Virus record (IMG/VR): IMGVR_UViG_3300028794_000013
Span: 1 to 38,719 of that record
From: a virus
DNA: 38,719 nt
Reading direction: 5' to 3' (one strand)
The position numbers and the translations under genes were made by a program. The notes beneath the pieces were generated by a model. That model did not search any database. It saw only the letters and a program-made list of their open reading frames with translations, and was not told the DNA's origin. Below are positions 14,881-21,893 of the stretch, one piece after another; position 1 is the stretch's first letter, and every line of letters begins with the position of its first letter.

Positions 14881-15074
14881 GACCCACCCCCGAACAACGT
14901 GTTGAAGAGGCCCACGATCCTGCGGGCATCGAGTAGGCGATCGACGTCAGGACTGTCCGAACGAATGGTACGAAGGTTCTCATCAACGGCATCTACCGTA
15001 TCGATACGGTAGATGGCGCCAGCGTGACCGTCCAACACAAGGTGGTCACCGATCTTCCGAACGCGGTATCCCAT
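14877..15074 (-). CDS. 65-aa small protein, unknown
   Basis: The product starts at ATG 15074 after TTTAGGAG. The N-terminal half is beta-rich (KIGDHLVLDGHAGAIYRID) and the C-terminal half helical. It overlaps the endonuclease VII start. No family is recognised. The strong ribosome site and tight coupling support a real gene. Confidence 0.6.
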   Translation of the reverse strand: MGYRVRKIGDHLVLDGHAGAIYRIDTVDAVDENLRTIRSDSPDVDRLLDARRIVGLFNTLFGGGS

Positions 15075-15117
15075 TGTCTACTCCTAAAGCGTCTAGTGTG
15101 TTGCACTGCCCGGTACA

Positions 15118-15161
15118 CCACAGTGGACCCTGGCCTGTGGGAGCACCAAGGTCCACTGTGG
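15118..15161. other. Perfect 12-bp inverted repeat
   Basis: CCACAGTGGACC at 15118-15129 is exactly complementary to 15150-15161 across a 20-nt loop. It fills most of the 91-base gap between two small genes. There is no T-run on the minus strand, so it may be an RNA processing hairpin. It also contains CCACAGTGG words resembling the CTGTG/CACAG operator core. Confidence 0.65.
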
Positions 15162-15165
15162 ATCA

Positions 15166-15357
15166 TTACGACGTCTTCATCTCGATACTGTGGATCGCTT
15201 CCACCCTGATCAGGACGGCACCCCCGACGACGTTGATGTGGACCCAACTGGTCTCAGGGTCCCTCAACGCATTGGCCAGGTCCCTGAAAGACACGTTCCT
15301 GCTGTCCACCTCATACTTGAGGATCCCGTCGGTGTAGGTATGCACCGAGAGCTTCAT
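15166..15357 (-). CDS. 63-aa small protein, unknown
   Basis: The product starts at ATG 15357 with GGGGAGCAGGGT upstream. It looks like a compact beta-alpha-beta protein (KLSVHTYTDGILKYEV, FRDLANALRD, AVLIRVEAIHSIEM). It follows the polymerase gene by 42 bases and has an extended -10 element upstream (15388-15396). No family is recognised. Confidence 0.6.
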   Translation of the reverse strand: MKLSVHTYTDGILKYEVDSRNVSFRDLANALRDPETSWVHINVVGGAVLIRVEAIHSIEMKTS

Positions 15358-15387
15358 ACCCTGCTCCCCTCTGTCGTTGTCTGTCTC

Positions 15388-15396
15388 AGTATAGCA
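15388..15396 (-). promoter_or_regulatory. Extended -10 promoter element
   Basis: TGCTATACT on the minus strand is a near-ideal extended -10 (TG-N-TATACT). It is followed by GAGA, so CTATACTGAGA matches the element at 971-961. No good -35 is present. It would drive the 63-aa gene and the genes after it. Confidence 0.5.
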
Positions 15397-15399
15397 GGG

Positions 15400-18300
15400 T
15401 CAATAGCAGAGACTCCAGTTCTCCCCGTACTTCGAGGTGCCCCAGGTGATCGGGACACCGCGGTGTTCGAAGGTCATGCAGTCGACTACCGTGCGGCAGA
15501 CATCCTCCACGATGTCCTTCGGGATACTAACCACGATCTCGTCGTGGACCACCACGCGCAACATGGGAAGAATCTCCGCAGGAAGCTTCAGAAGACCCTC
15601 CGCCAGCAGATCTCGGGTGCCACCCTGGCCCATGAGCGCGGGAGCCTGCGTGTACGCCCACTCCGGGTTGAGCCGCATGCGCCTGCCAAACCCGTTCGTC
15701 AGCAAACCAGACGCCTCACCCTGGGCACGGATCTCGCTCTTCCACTCCTCCAGACGGGGGAAGCTGTCCCGCATCCTCTGTGCGAACTGCTCAGCCTTCT
15801 CTCGCTCCACGCCGTTGCGAACCTGGCCGTTGACACCGAGCCCGTAGTTGTAGCCGTGGCCGATCACCTTGGCATCCTGTCGGCTCAGCCCGACCATCTC
15901 AGCAATGTCGGTGTGGGGGTCGACCTTGGACCCGTCAGCCTTGGGGAGGAAGAGACCCATGTACCCGCGATCCTGGCTCTCCGCGGCGATGGCTCGCATG
16001 TCGACCTGGTCGGCGTCGAAGGCAACGAGCACGTGTCCCTCGTCGGGAAGGTAGATGGCTCGCTCGTGCACCTTCTCCCCCTTCTTGCCGACGACCGTCA
16101 GTCCGGGATCGGTGACCGACCAGCGACCGGACGCCTGTTCCGGGGAGATCCGCGGGTGCACGCGTCCCCCAGTGGTCAGCCAGTCGAGGCAGTTGCCGTA
16201 GATCGAGCGCACCCCGTTCATCTCCAGGATGGCGTCACACAGGGCAGCTGCGTCGGGCTTGGGGCCATCGAACAGCTCCCGCTTCTCGGTCAGCACCTCC
16301 TTGCCGAGGCTGAGAGTGCCGTCCTTGTTCTTGGGCCAGTTCTGAGCGAGCCAGCTCTCCCCGATGCCGGAACCCTTCAGAGCCTCGTAGAACGCCTCCT
16401 TCCCTGCCTTGGACCGCTGGGGGGCAGCGCCACCGGTAGGGAAGCCGTAGGCCGTGTGGAGCCGCTCCTTGATGGTGTTCAGCTTGTCCTGTCCAGCCTG
16501 GTGCCGCTCGGTGACCAGCGGGACGTCAACCCGGAAGCCGTTGAGGCTCATCCGCCCCATGATGGCCTGCACTCGGTGCTCCCGAGCGATGTACGGGTCC
16601 GCTGCCGCTGCGTCTTTCAGTGCCTCGTACACGGCCTGGGAAGCGATGACGTCACCCTCTAGGTAGGAGATGTACTCGTCGTCGTCCAGGGGGATGGAGT
16701 CGAACCCGCCGTGCTTCCTGGCCAGGCGCTTGATGTCATCGGTCTTCATCGGGACACCAAGGCGCTCCGCTAGGGCGTTGAGGCCGTAGTACCCCTGGGG
16801 CATCCCCTTGCTGAGAGGAGGGTCCACCTGCTTGGCGATGACCATCGTGTCGAAACTCTTGGCGGCCAGCGCCTCATAGTCGGCTCCGTGGTGGTGGGCC
16901 AGCGCCTGCAGGTCGAAACCGAGGATGTTGTGCCCGGTGATGACCTCTGCCTGGTTCAGATGGCGGAGAAGGATGTCCATGCGGTGGCCCACGTGGGTGG
17001 GACCGGTCGGACCCATGAGGGCGCCGATCCTCACGAAGTCGGAGCGCTGGTACAGCTCATCGACCGAGCACGTCTCCAGGTCGAAGGCGACCGTGGAGGC
17101 ACTTTCGGATGGCCACACAACGGGGGAGGCAGAAGCGGTGAGCGAAGGTGTCTCCGAAGCGTTCAACGAAAAGGCCTGGTCAGGGGCTTGCGGCTGCTCT
17201 GGCGTAGGCAGATAGGCATTTTCTAGACCACCCTGCCCATAGGAATCAACATTTGTTTTTGTTGTTGTGACGTATAGAGAGGGTGTGTTTGATTCTGCCT
17301 CTCTGCCTACATTGCGATCTTCGTTTGGGGAAAACCCCTGGTCAAAGGTGTCGTCGTCTCGGACCACCACGTTGAACGCTCGTGCCTTCGTTCCTGCCTC
17401 CCTCACCTCCACCACGTCTCGTATCTGCCTCATGCGCTCGAACACCTTCCGCTCCCCCATTGGGTGGCCGCCGTTGCGCTCTGCCCATCGCTTGAATCCC
17501 TGCGCCAGGTCACGCCTCTTGGTGCACTGCGTCACCGGGAGGTACTGCCCTTCCTTCGCCTCGAAGATCTGGCACACCTCCATGACGAACTGAGCTACTC
17601 GGTCCGACTTCGTTTCGAACTCCTTGCGCACCCGCTCATCGGTAGCTAGGAAGCCACCACGGGCCAGCACGCGCCTGTACGCGGCCACCCAGCGCACCAG
17701 GATGCCGGGGAGCTCCTCAAGCATCCCTGCCTCGATTGCGGGGTTCTCCTTGCCGGCGAAAGAGTTCGGGAACTCGAACGGCTTGATGCGCTCCGAGTAC
17801 GCGCGGGACGTCTCGCTCACGGTCGGCAGCTCGTTGGCGGAGAACGCGAACAACGCCTGGTTGGTGAACGTGAACTGGTTGCCGTACTTCCGGTTCCCCT
17901 GGATCGGGTCCTCTCCCGTCATCATCTTGAAGACAGAGAGGTCCGCCACGTGAGCCGAGGAGAGGTCTGCCGCGGAGTTGAGCATCTTTCCGTACACGTT
18001 GGCCGCAGCGAAGCGATCCGAGGACAGCTCGTGCAGCGTCACCGCGGTCCGGTTCTCCACCCCTGCGATGGCCTGCATCAGCCGCAGGAACGTCGACTTC
18101 CCAGAGCGGCTCGGTCCGAAGAGGAACGCGGCCTTGGAGGGTGTGCGGGACGGGTCGAGCATGGTGGATGCGACCTCTTCGAGATCGTCCGCCTGAGAGC
18201 CGCACGCGGACTCCAGCCATGCCTCGTACGTCGGGCACCGCGCGGACGGGTCCCACTCCACAGGGACCTGCCGGACGGAGAGGTACTTCGGAGAGTGCTC

Positions 18301-19251
18301 CAGCAGTTCCAGCGTCGCGAGGTTCAGCATTCCGTTGGAGACGTTCAGCAACTGATGGGGGGACCGATCCGGCAGCAGTGTGGCGGACTCGAAGAGGATG
18401 CCGATAGCCACATCCTCCATGGCCGCTCGCCAGTTCGGGCGGTACTGGTCATCGAGCATCCGGGAGACCGCCGCAAGGAACGCGGAACCGTCGATGTGGT
18501 ATGCACCGTTCAGGTACAGGGCCACCTTGCGCTCAGACGTCAGCGCGGCCGGTTGCTTCTCCAGGAGGAACTCGGTAGCCGTGCGGACCTGAAGCGCGCC
18601 CTTCTCGAAGAACGGGTTCTTGTCCCGCTTGGCAGGAGCCTTGGGGAGCTTGTCCACGGCCTGGGAGATCCACAGCGCCAGGAGCTCCGACCGCTTCCCT
18701 TCCGGAAGGCGTGCGAGGACGTCATCGAGCCCGTCAGTGCCTCGCGCCGGGGTCTTGACGAACTTTACAGAGCTGGCGGCGTGCTGCTCCAGGGCTTCCT
18801 TGAACTGCGATGCCGCGTCGTACACGTCTCGGTTGGACACGAAGTCCCCGTCGAACACGATGAGCACATCGCGGCCCATGAACGGCAGGAGGTCGGCATC
18901 CGTCCAGCACCAGCATCCCGCCATGCCGTACACCGAGTAGTTCTCAGGTGCCCACGACAGTGCGGCGTACTGCTGCTTCGTTCCCTCGCAGATGAGTACC
19001 GGCCCGAACCCCGTCTCTCGCAGCTGGTTGAGGATCATCTTTGAACCGGCGGGGAACCGGTACTTGATCGGCTTGCCCTGTTCGTTCATGGGGGGGTTGT
19101 CCGGTCGGTATTGCACGAGCCGGGTTCCGTTGCCGTCCCACCACGGGAACGCGATGCCCGTCGGTGTCGATTCGATGCCCGAGGTACTGATCACTTCAGG
19201 CTTGATCGCAGCGTCCAACAGGAGTTGTCGGTGCTGATCAGAGAGCGTCAT
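15400..19251 (-). CDS. Primase-helicase-DNA polymerase fusion
   Basis: One uninterrupted 1283-aa product. Residues 80-140 form a TOPRIM-like domain (ICEG at 87-90, FDGD at 133-136). Residues 230-520 are a D5/SF3-type helicase with Walker A GPSRSGKST (379-387) and motif C around SANELP (471-476). Residues 640-718 are a Ser/Pro/Glu-rich linker. A DnaQ-type exonuclease follows with D724/E726 (FDLET), the NILGFD region (775-780) and YLEGD (863-867). Family A polymerase motifs are FDADQVDMR (about 1078-1086), the O-helix RQDAKVIGHGYNYG (1124-1137) and VHDE (1235-1238). It could supply priming, unwinding, synthesis and proofreading at the phage fork. The O-helix position equivalent to E. coli F762 is histidine. 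Low-GC codons at about 17250-17340 mark the linker. Confidence 0.92.
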   Translation of the reverse strand: MTLSDQHRQLLLDAAIKPEVISTSGIESTPTGIAFPWWDGNGTRLVQYRPDNPPMNEQGKPIKYRFPAGSKMILNQLRETGFGPVLICEGTKQQYAALSWAPENYSVYGMAGCWCWTDADLLPFMGRDVLIVFDGDFVSNRDVYDAASQFKEALEQHAASSVKFVKTPARGTDGLDDVLARLPEGKRSELLALWISQAVDKLPKAPAKRDKNPFFEKGALQVRTATEFLLEKQPAALTSERKVALYLNGAYHIDGSAFLAAVSRMLDDQYRPNWRAAMEDVAIGILFESATLLPDRSPHQLLNVSNGMLNLATLELLEHSPKYLSVRQVPVEWDPSARCPTYEAWLESACGSQADDLEEVASTMLDPSRTPSKAAFLFGPSRSGKSTFLRLMQAIAGVENRTAVTLHELSSDRFAAANVYGKMLNSAADLSSAHVADLSVFKMMTGEDPIQGNRKYGNQFTFTNQALFAFSANELPTVSETSRAYSERIKPFEFPNSFAGKENPAIEAGMLEELPGILVRWVAAYRRVLARGGFLATDERVRKEFETKSDRVAQFVMEVCQIFEAKEGQYLPVTQCTKRRDLAQGFKRWAERNGGHPMGERKVFERMRQIRDVVEVREAGTKARAFNVVVRDDDTFDQGFSPNEDRNVGREAESNTPSLYVTTTKTNVDSYGQGGLENAYLPTPEQPQAPDQAFSLNASETPSLTASASPVVWPSESASTVAFDLETCSVDELYQRSDFVRIGALMGPTGPTHVGHRMDILLRHLNQAEVITGHNILGFDLQALAHHHGADYEALAAKSFDTMVIAKQVDPPLSKGMPQGYYGLNALAERLGVPMKTDDIKRLARKHGGFDSIPLDDDEYISYLEGDVIASQAVYEALKDAAAADPYIAREHRVQAIMGRMSLNGFRVDVPLVTERHQAGQDKLNTIKERLHTAYGFPTGGAAPQRSKAGKEAFYEALKGSGIGESWLAQNWPKNKDGTLSLGKEVLTEKRELFDGPKPDAAALCDAILEMNGVRSIYGNCLDWLTTGGRVHPRISPEQASGRWSVTDPGLTVVGKKGEKVHERAIYLPDEGHVLVAFDADQVDMRAIAAESQDRGYMGLFLPKADGSKVDPHTDIAEMVGLSRQDAKVIGHGYNYGLGVNGQVRNGVEREKAEQFAQRMRDSFPRLEEWKSEIRAQGEASGLLTNGFGRRMRLNPEWAYTQAPALMGQGGTRDLLAEGLLKLPAEILPMLRVVVHDEIVVSIPKDIVEDVCRTVVDCMTFEHRGVPITWGTSKYGENWSLCY

Positions 19252-19293
19252 ATTGCGCTATCCTGTCTGTGTGAGGTAGTGCATTGGCTGACA

Positions 19294-19325
19294 GAGGCCC
19301 CTGGCTGTGACGGCGCAGGGGCCTC
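19294..19325 (-). terminator. Hairpin between ribbon-helix-helix gene and polymerase
   Basis: GAGGCCCCTG at 19294-19303 is perfectly complementary to CAGGGGCCTC at 19316-19325, with a 12-nt loop. It overlaps the stop codon of the 93-aa regulator on the minus strand. The T-run after it is weak (TCTGTCAG), so attenuation into the polymerase gene is likelier than full termination. Confidence 0.7.
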
Positions 19326-19605
19326 AGTCATGTGCGGAGCAGAGCCACTTACCGTCGATGATCTCGTACGGCGGCTTCCCCAGTTTGTCCGGTGCAGCAA
19401 GACCCACTTCCGAACAACCGTCGCACTGGACGATGTAGTCACCGTAGAGGGTCTTCAGTTCGAGGATGCGCGACTCAGCCACGACGCGGGCCATGTGGTT
19501 GCGGAGATCCTGCGACGCGTTGCGGTTCAACACGTTGCACGCCAGTCGGAAGTTGTCCCACAGTTCGTCGGGCACCCGGATGTTTCTGATCGGTGTGTTT
19601 GCCAT
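19324..19605 (-). CDS. Ribbon-helix-helix protein with zinc pair
   Basis: The 93-aa product starts at ATG 19605. Residues 5-50 have the RHH pattern (NIRVPDELWDNFRLACNVLN), with a short strand followed by two helices. A C-terminal CDGC (62-65) plus a late Cys-His (WLCSAHD) could bind zinc. It resembles the 99-aa protein at 19691-19990 in architecture, though not closely in sequence. It is probably a DNA-binding regulator of nearby promoters. No partner toxin is visible. Confidence 0.7.
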   Translation of the reverse strand: MANTPIRNIRVPDELWDNFRLACNVLNRNASQDLRNHMARVVAESRILELKTLYGDYIVQCDGCSEVGLAAPDKLGKPPYEIIDGKWLCSAHD

Positions 19606-19611
19606 GTCCCC

Positions 19612-19640
19612 ACACTATCATCTGTACCTACAGACAGCAA
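19612..19640 (-). promoter_or_regulatory. Promoter, possibly giving a leaderless mRNA
   Basis: TTGCTG (19640-19635), a 17-nt spacer and TAGTGT (19617-19612) lie on the minus strand just after a terminator. A start 6-7 nt after the -10 would fall on or next to the A of the ATG at 19605, and no spaced ribosome site is present. The spacer contains CTGTAGGTACAG, a perfect palindrome apart from its central two bases. Confidence 0.5.
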
Positions 19641-19672
19641 GACGCCCCCGGCACCGAAGCACCAGGGGCGTC
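19641..19672 (-). terminator. Intrinsic terminator-like hairpin
   Basis: GACGCCCC at 19641-19648 pairs with GGGGCGTC at 19665-19672 around a TTCGG-containing loop. On the minus strand it follows the 99-aa gene stop by under 20 bases and is followed by TTGCTGTCTGT. The last of these also supplies the next -35. Confidence 0.7.
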
Positions 19673-19690
19673 CGCGCGTGGATGTACAGC

Positions 19691-19990
19691 CTACTCTCGA
19701 ACTTCCTTCAGCACCGAGCGGACCACGTCTCGCTCACCCCAGTTGTACTGATGACCTTGGCCGCACCAGGCCTGGTCACCACTACGCTTCATAGGCTCGA
19801 TGCACTGCGGGCACATCATGCCGTGCATCGAGGCGCTGTGCAGAGTGTTGAGGTAGTCATCGAGTGCCAGTCGTACGATGTCAGCCGGCTTCACTCCGCG
19901 GTGGTCAGCGAGCTTCTGCACCTGCGCCTTGCGGACCGCGGTGACCCGCACGTTCAGCGTGGGGGAAGTCCCCGTACCAAGTGATTCCAT
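19691..19990 (-). CDS. Ribbon-helix-helix protein with zinc ribbon
   Basis: The 99-aa product starts at ATG 19990. Residues 10-52 fit an RHH/CopG fold (LNVRVTAVRKAQVQKLADHRG, then an ADIVRLALDDYL helix). A zinc ribbon follows: CPQC at about 60-63 and a Cys-His pair in WCGQGH near residues 75-80. It is a likely transcriptional regulator with a metal-stabilised tail. It forms an operon with three upstream small genes. Confidence 0.7.
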   Translation of the reverse strand: MESLGTGTSPTLNVRVTAVRKAQVQKLADHRGVKPADIVRLALDDYLNTLHSASMHGMMCPQCIEPMKRSGDQAWCGQGHQYNWGERDVVRSVLKEVRE

Positions 19991-19992
19991 AC

Positions 19993-20157
19993 CTAGTCCT
20001 CCTTCTCGAACTTGAGCGCAACCCGCTCAGCCTCATCACGATTCCGGAACCAGCCGTTGATGACGTTCCGGTCTTCCAAGGTGTCCCAGACGACCCAGCG
20101 CAACCCCTGCCGGTACACCTCGGGGCCCTGCTCGATCTCTCGGATCTCGTACCTCAC
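19993..20157 (-). CDS. 54-aa small protein, unknown
   Basis: The product starts at GTG 20157, overlapping the previous TGA, and ends with TAG two bases before the next ATG. It is charged and mixed alpha/beta (EVYRQGLRWVVWDTLEDRNV). The pattern resembles small phage proteins with a WVVWD..ED...G core, but no family is named. Its expression should be coupled to the regulators on either side. Confidence 0.6.
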   Translation of the reverse strand: MRYEIREIEQGPEVYRQGLRWVVWDTLEDRNVINGWFRNRDEAERVALKFEKED

Positions 20158-20351
20158 GGGCGTGCCTTGCTGATCGTGCCTACCGTGACATCCATGCGCC
20201 GGACGACGCGCCAGCTGCCAGCGCGCCCGACAGACGCCTCATTCATCACCAGCAGTGCTCCGGCCTCGGTCGCCGCGTCGCCCTCCCAAACGGTAATCCA
20301 GGTGCCGTTCTCCAACCGCTCCCGGACCAAGTAGACCTCTGTGTAGTTCAC
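20154..20351 (-). CDS. 65-aa small protein, unknown
   Basis: Translation is predicted from GTG 20351 because GAGGGAG lies 8 nt upstream; an in-frame ATG at 20405 would place the start inside the terminator hairpin region and has no ribosome site. The product is beta-rich in its first half (EVYLVRERLENGTWITVWEG) and basic near the end. It is the first gene of the four-gene operon with the RHH regulator. A CATTGTGGTACAGTG word upstream resembles the operator family. Confidence 0.6.
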   Translation of the reverse strand: MNYTEVYLVRERLENGTWITVWEGDAATEAGALLVMNEASVGRAGSWRVVRRMDVTVGTISKARP

Positions 20352-20411
20352 GTTCCGACTCCCTCTGTCGTGGTGAGACTTCACTGTACCACAATGTCCG
20401 GGCAAGAAGAA

Positions 20412-20448
20412 GGGGCCTACCGGCGACAGGGGGAAACCGGTAGGCCCC
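20412..20448 (-). terminator. Intrinsic terminator of MerR-like gene
   Basis: GGGGCCTACCGG (20412-20423) is perfectly complementary to CCGGTAGGCCCC (20437-20448). On the minus strand the stem is followed by TTCTTCTT. It lies 19 bases after the stop of the helix-turn-helix gene and isolates it from the operon below. Confidence 0.85.
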
Positions 20449-20466
20449 AGGAGAGGAGAACTGCGT

Positions 20467-20649
20467 TCAGCTTAGCACCCTGCTGGTGGTGTTCAGCTCA
20501 CGAACCTCCTCGGCATCGAACAGCGTGCTGCCCAGCCTCTTGTACTTGGTGAGATGACCTTCGCTGACGTACCTGTCGATCGTCCGCACGCTGACGCCCA
20601 GCGCATCGGCCGCTGTCTTCCTGGTTATGAACACTGCGTTGTCTTCCAT
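20467..20649 (-). CDS. MerR/excisionase-type helix-turn-helix protein
   Basis: The 60-aa product has a single DNA-binding domain: ITRKTAADALGVSVRTIDRYVSEGHL (about 8-33) is a winged-helix MerR/Xis-like motif, followed by a KYKRLGSTLFDAEEV wing. It is transcribed divergently from the early operon, is bounded by its own terminator, and sits next to a palindromic operator. It could be an autoregulated switch protein or a recombination directionality factor. The absence of a visible integrase favours a transcriptional role. Confidence 0.75.
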   Translation of the reverse strand: MEDNAVFITRKTAADALGVSVRTIDRYVSEGHLTKYKRLGSTLFDAEEVRELNTTSRVLS

Positions 20650-20673
20650 GTTCCCCAGTGTCGCACGTCTGAC

Positions 20674-20707
20674 TTGACACGTCGCCCCTACTTCACATAG
20701 TGTGAAG
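20674..20707 (+). promoter_or_regulatory. Early promoter with palindromic operator
   Basis: TTGACA (20674-20679), a 16-nt spacer and CATAGT (20696-20701) form the probable early promoter for the plus-strand operon. The -10 lies inside CTTCACATAGTGTGAAG (20691-20707), a perfect 7-bp inverted repeat with a 3-nt centre, so a dimer bound there would block RNA polymerase. A second GTGTC/GACAC pair spans 20658-20662 and 20676-20680 towards the divergent gene. Confidence 0.7.
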
Positions 20708-20733
20708 ACATCGCAAGACGAACAGGGGAGAAA

Positions 20734-20964
20734 ATGGAACTCAAGCCAGAGGTTCAGCAGTTGATCAAAAGCCGGGAATCCGGCGACGGACTCTCCGTAG
20801 CGGAGACGACACTGCTGAGCAGCGAGATCATCAACCTACTCACCGTCGCAGGCATCGACGTGCGCACCGCGGTGGACCTCGTCCACAAGTATCGAGACGC
20901 CCACTGGTTCGCCGGATACGACGCAGGTTACCGCCGCGGCACCCACGATGGGCCTGTGGGGTGA
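20734..20964 (+). CDS. First early protein, unknown (76 aa)
   Basis: The product starts at ATG 20734 after AGGGGAG. The N-terminal 55 residues are helical with an SRESGDGLSVAETTLLSSEI stretch, and the C-terminus is Gly/Tyr/Arg-rich (WFAGYDAGYRRGTHDG). It is the first gene after the palindromic early promoter and is coupled to the next by GTGA. Leading early phage genes commonly encode host-takeover proteins, but no homologue is recognised. Confidence 0.65.
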   Translation: MELKPEVQQLIKSRESGDGLSVAETTLLSSEIINLLTVAGIDVRTAVDLVHKYRDAHWFAGYDAGYRRGTHDGPVG

Positions 20965-21182
20965 GGTACATACCCCCGTTGATGTGGATGGGCAGCGTAG
21001 TCCCCGGAGACGTGCGAGGCGAGTGGCTGGGCTGCGCTGGCAAGTACTGGCGGCTCGGTGTTCTCGACGCTCTGAAGACCGTCAGCAAGACCCACGATAT
21101 TTCAACCATGGTGAACCTCTGGGCATACGGGGAGCACGCCGACAGAGATGCACGAGCAGCAGCAAGGAAGGGGAGGTCGTGA
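20961..21182 (+). CDS. 73-aa early protein, unknown
   Basis: The product starts at GTG 20961, overlapping the upstream TGA. It has several tryptophans in a hydrophobic N-terminal half (MWMGSVVPGDVRGEWLGCAG) and a charged helical C-terminus. It continues the tightly overlapped early operon. No family is recognised. Confidence 0.6.
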   Translation: MRYIPPLMWMGSVVPGDVRGEWLGCAGKYWRLGVLDALKTVSKTHDISTMVNLWAYGEHADRDARAAARKGRS

Positions 21183-21403
21183 ACGACTACACCATCTGGG
21201 AAGTCTCCGTGTTCGTGGATCTGGGCTTCGAGCAGCACTGGCACGAGGTGGGCCGCATCAATCAGAACCGTCGGCTTACCGACGAGCGGATGATGGCAGA
21301 CTGTGAGAGGATCATCGATCGCTGCTCCGCCCGACACCCCGGCATCTACCGCATTCAGAAGACCGTCGAGACCGAGATCAGCGTGAAGGATTACAAATCA
21401 TGA
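21179..21403 (+). CDS. 74-aa early protein, unknown
   Basis: The product starts at GTG 21179, overlapping the previous stop, and ends in an ATGA overlap with the next gene. It has a beta-alpha-beta look (YTIWEVSVFVDLGFEQHW, then the RRLTDERMMADCERIIDRC helix, then YRIQKTVETEISV). No family is recognised. Coupling implies stoichiometric expression with its neighbours. Confidence 0.6.
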   Translation: MNDYTIWEVSVFVDLGFEQHWHEVGRINQNRRLTDERMMADCERIIDRCSARHPGIYRIQKTVETEISVKDYKS

Positions 21404-21537
21404 TCGAGTTCAGCGGGTTCGTCATCAGCAACGGTGAGATCACCGAGACTCACAACCTGACGGAGCAGGAGCATCAGGAGCTGCAGGAGACCGTGGACAC
21501 CCTCGCGGCCATTGATGCCATAGAGGACAAGGCGTGA
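21400..21537 (+). CDS. 45-aa early peptide
   Basis: The product runs from ATG 21400 to TGA 21537 and overlaps both neighbours. It is strongly acidic with a helical TEQEHQELQETVDTL core. Such small acidic phage proteins sometimes mimic DNA or bind host enzymes, but there is no direct evidence here. Confidence 0.5.
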   Translation: MIEFSGFVISNGEITETHNLTEQEHQELQETVDTLAAIDAIEDKA

Positions 21538-21653
21538 CTGAAGAGCACGGCAAGGCCCCTGAGGAATCGGAACCCGGCAGGCCTCACCAGGAGGAAGTCA
21601 TTATCGACTTCTGGTCCGAGGTTGCCGAGGATGATTGGAAGGAAGAGGAATGA
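21534..21653 (+). CDS. 39-aa acidic early peptide
   Basis: The product runs from GTG 21534 to TGA 21653, overlapping the genes on both sides. It is extremely acidic, with more than a third Asp/Glu and a C-terminus ending in DDWKEEE. It is supported mainly by the continuous overlap chain. Function unknown. Confidence 0.45.
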   Translation: MTEEHGKAPEESEPGRPHQEEVIIDFWSEVAEDDWKEEE

Positions 21654-21817
21654 GCACCTGGAATGATCTCACCCCGCAAGAGATGGCCGACGAGTTCGAC
21701 GCCTCCTACGAGAACCCGCGGGAGTACGCAGCCGAGGAGTTCCCCGACGGGGCACCCGCCCCGGTAGTCCTCCCCGACCACGCCGTCGAGAGAACCCCGT
21801 ACCCGCCTAGCAGCTGA
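21650..21817 (+). CDS. 55-aa early protein, last before first mini-tRNA element
   Basis: The product starts at ATG 21650 with GGAAGAGGA upstream. It is acidic and proline-rich towards the C-terminus (APAPVVLPDHAVERTPYPP). Its TGA at 21815-21817 lies exactly 8 nt before the first tRNA-like element. No family is recognised. Confidence 0.6.
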   Translation: MSTWNDLTPQEMADEFDASYENPREYAAEEFPDGAPAPVVLPDHAVERTPYPPSS

Positions 21818-21825
21818 ACACCGCA

Positions 21826-21867
21826 GCCCCGTGTGGAGAAAAGACCGGTTCGAATCCGGCGCGGGGC
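21826..21867 (+). ncRNA. Mini-tRNA-like element 1 (acceptor stem + T-arm only)
   Basis: GCCCCGT (21826-21832) pairs with GCGGGGC (21861-21867) as a 7-bp acceptor stem. ACCGG-TTCGAAT-CCGGC (21844-21860) forms a T-arm with a canonical T-loop, and one A-C mismatch at the base. The D and anticodon arms are replaced by an 11-nt linker (21833-21843). The element starts 8 nt after a stop codon and is followed by ACTCCA, not an encoded ACCA. RNase P and CCA-adding enzymes are known to act on acceptor/T-arm minihelices, so processing by them is plausible. Coding capacity as a tRNA is excluded. Confidence 0.8.
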
Positions 21868-21893
21868 ACTCCACAACCAGATAGGGGAACACC

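Noticed and set aside
15190-16662. 490-codon plus-strand frame
   Set aside because: It lies wholly opposite the polymerase motifs and small genes, and no promoter or protein-like pattern supports it.
17240-17290. Programmed frameshift in the A-rich patch of the polymerase fusion
   Set aside because: The 1283-codon frame is already open through this patch, so no frameshift is needed to join the halves.
21832-21875. Pseudoknot between the mini-tRNA 1 linker and its 3' tail (TGTGGAG with CTCCACA)
   Set aside because: The 7-bp match is real for element 1, but the same tail after element 2 has no matching linker, so it is not conserved.
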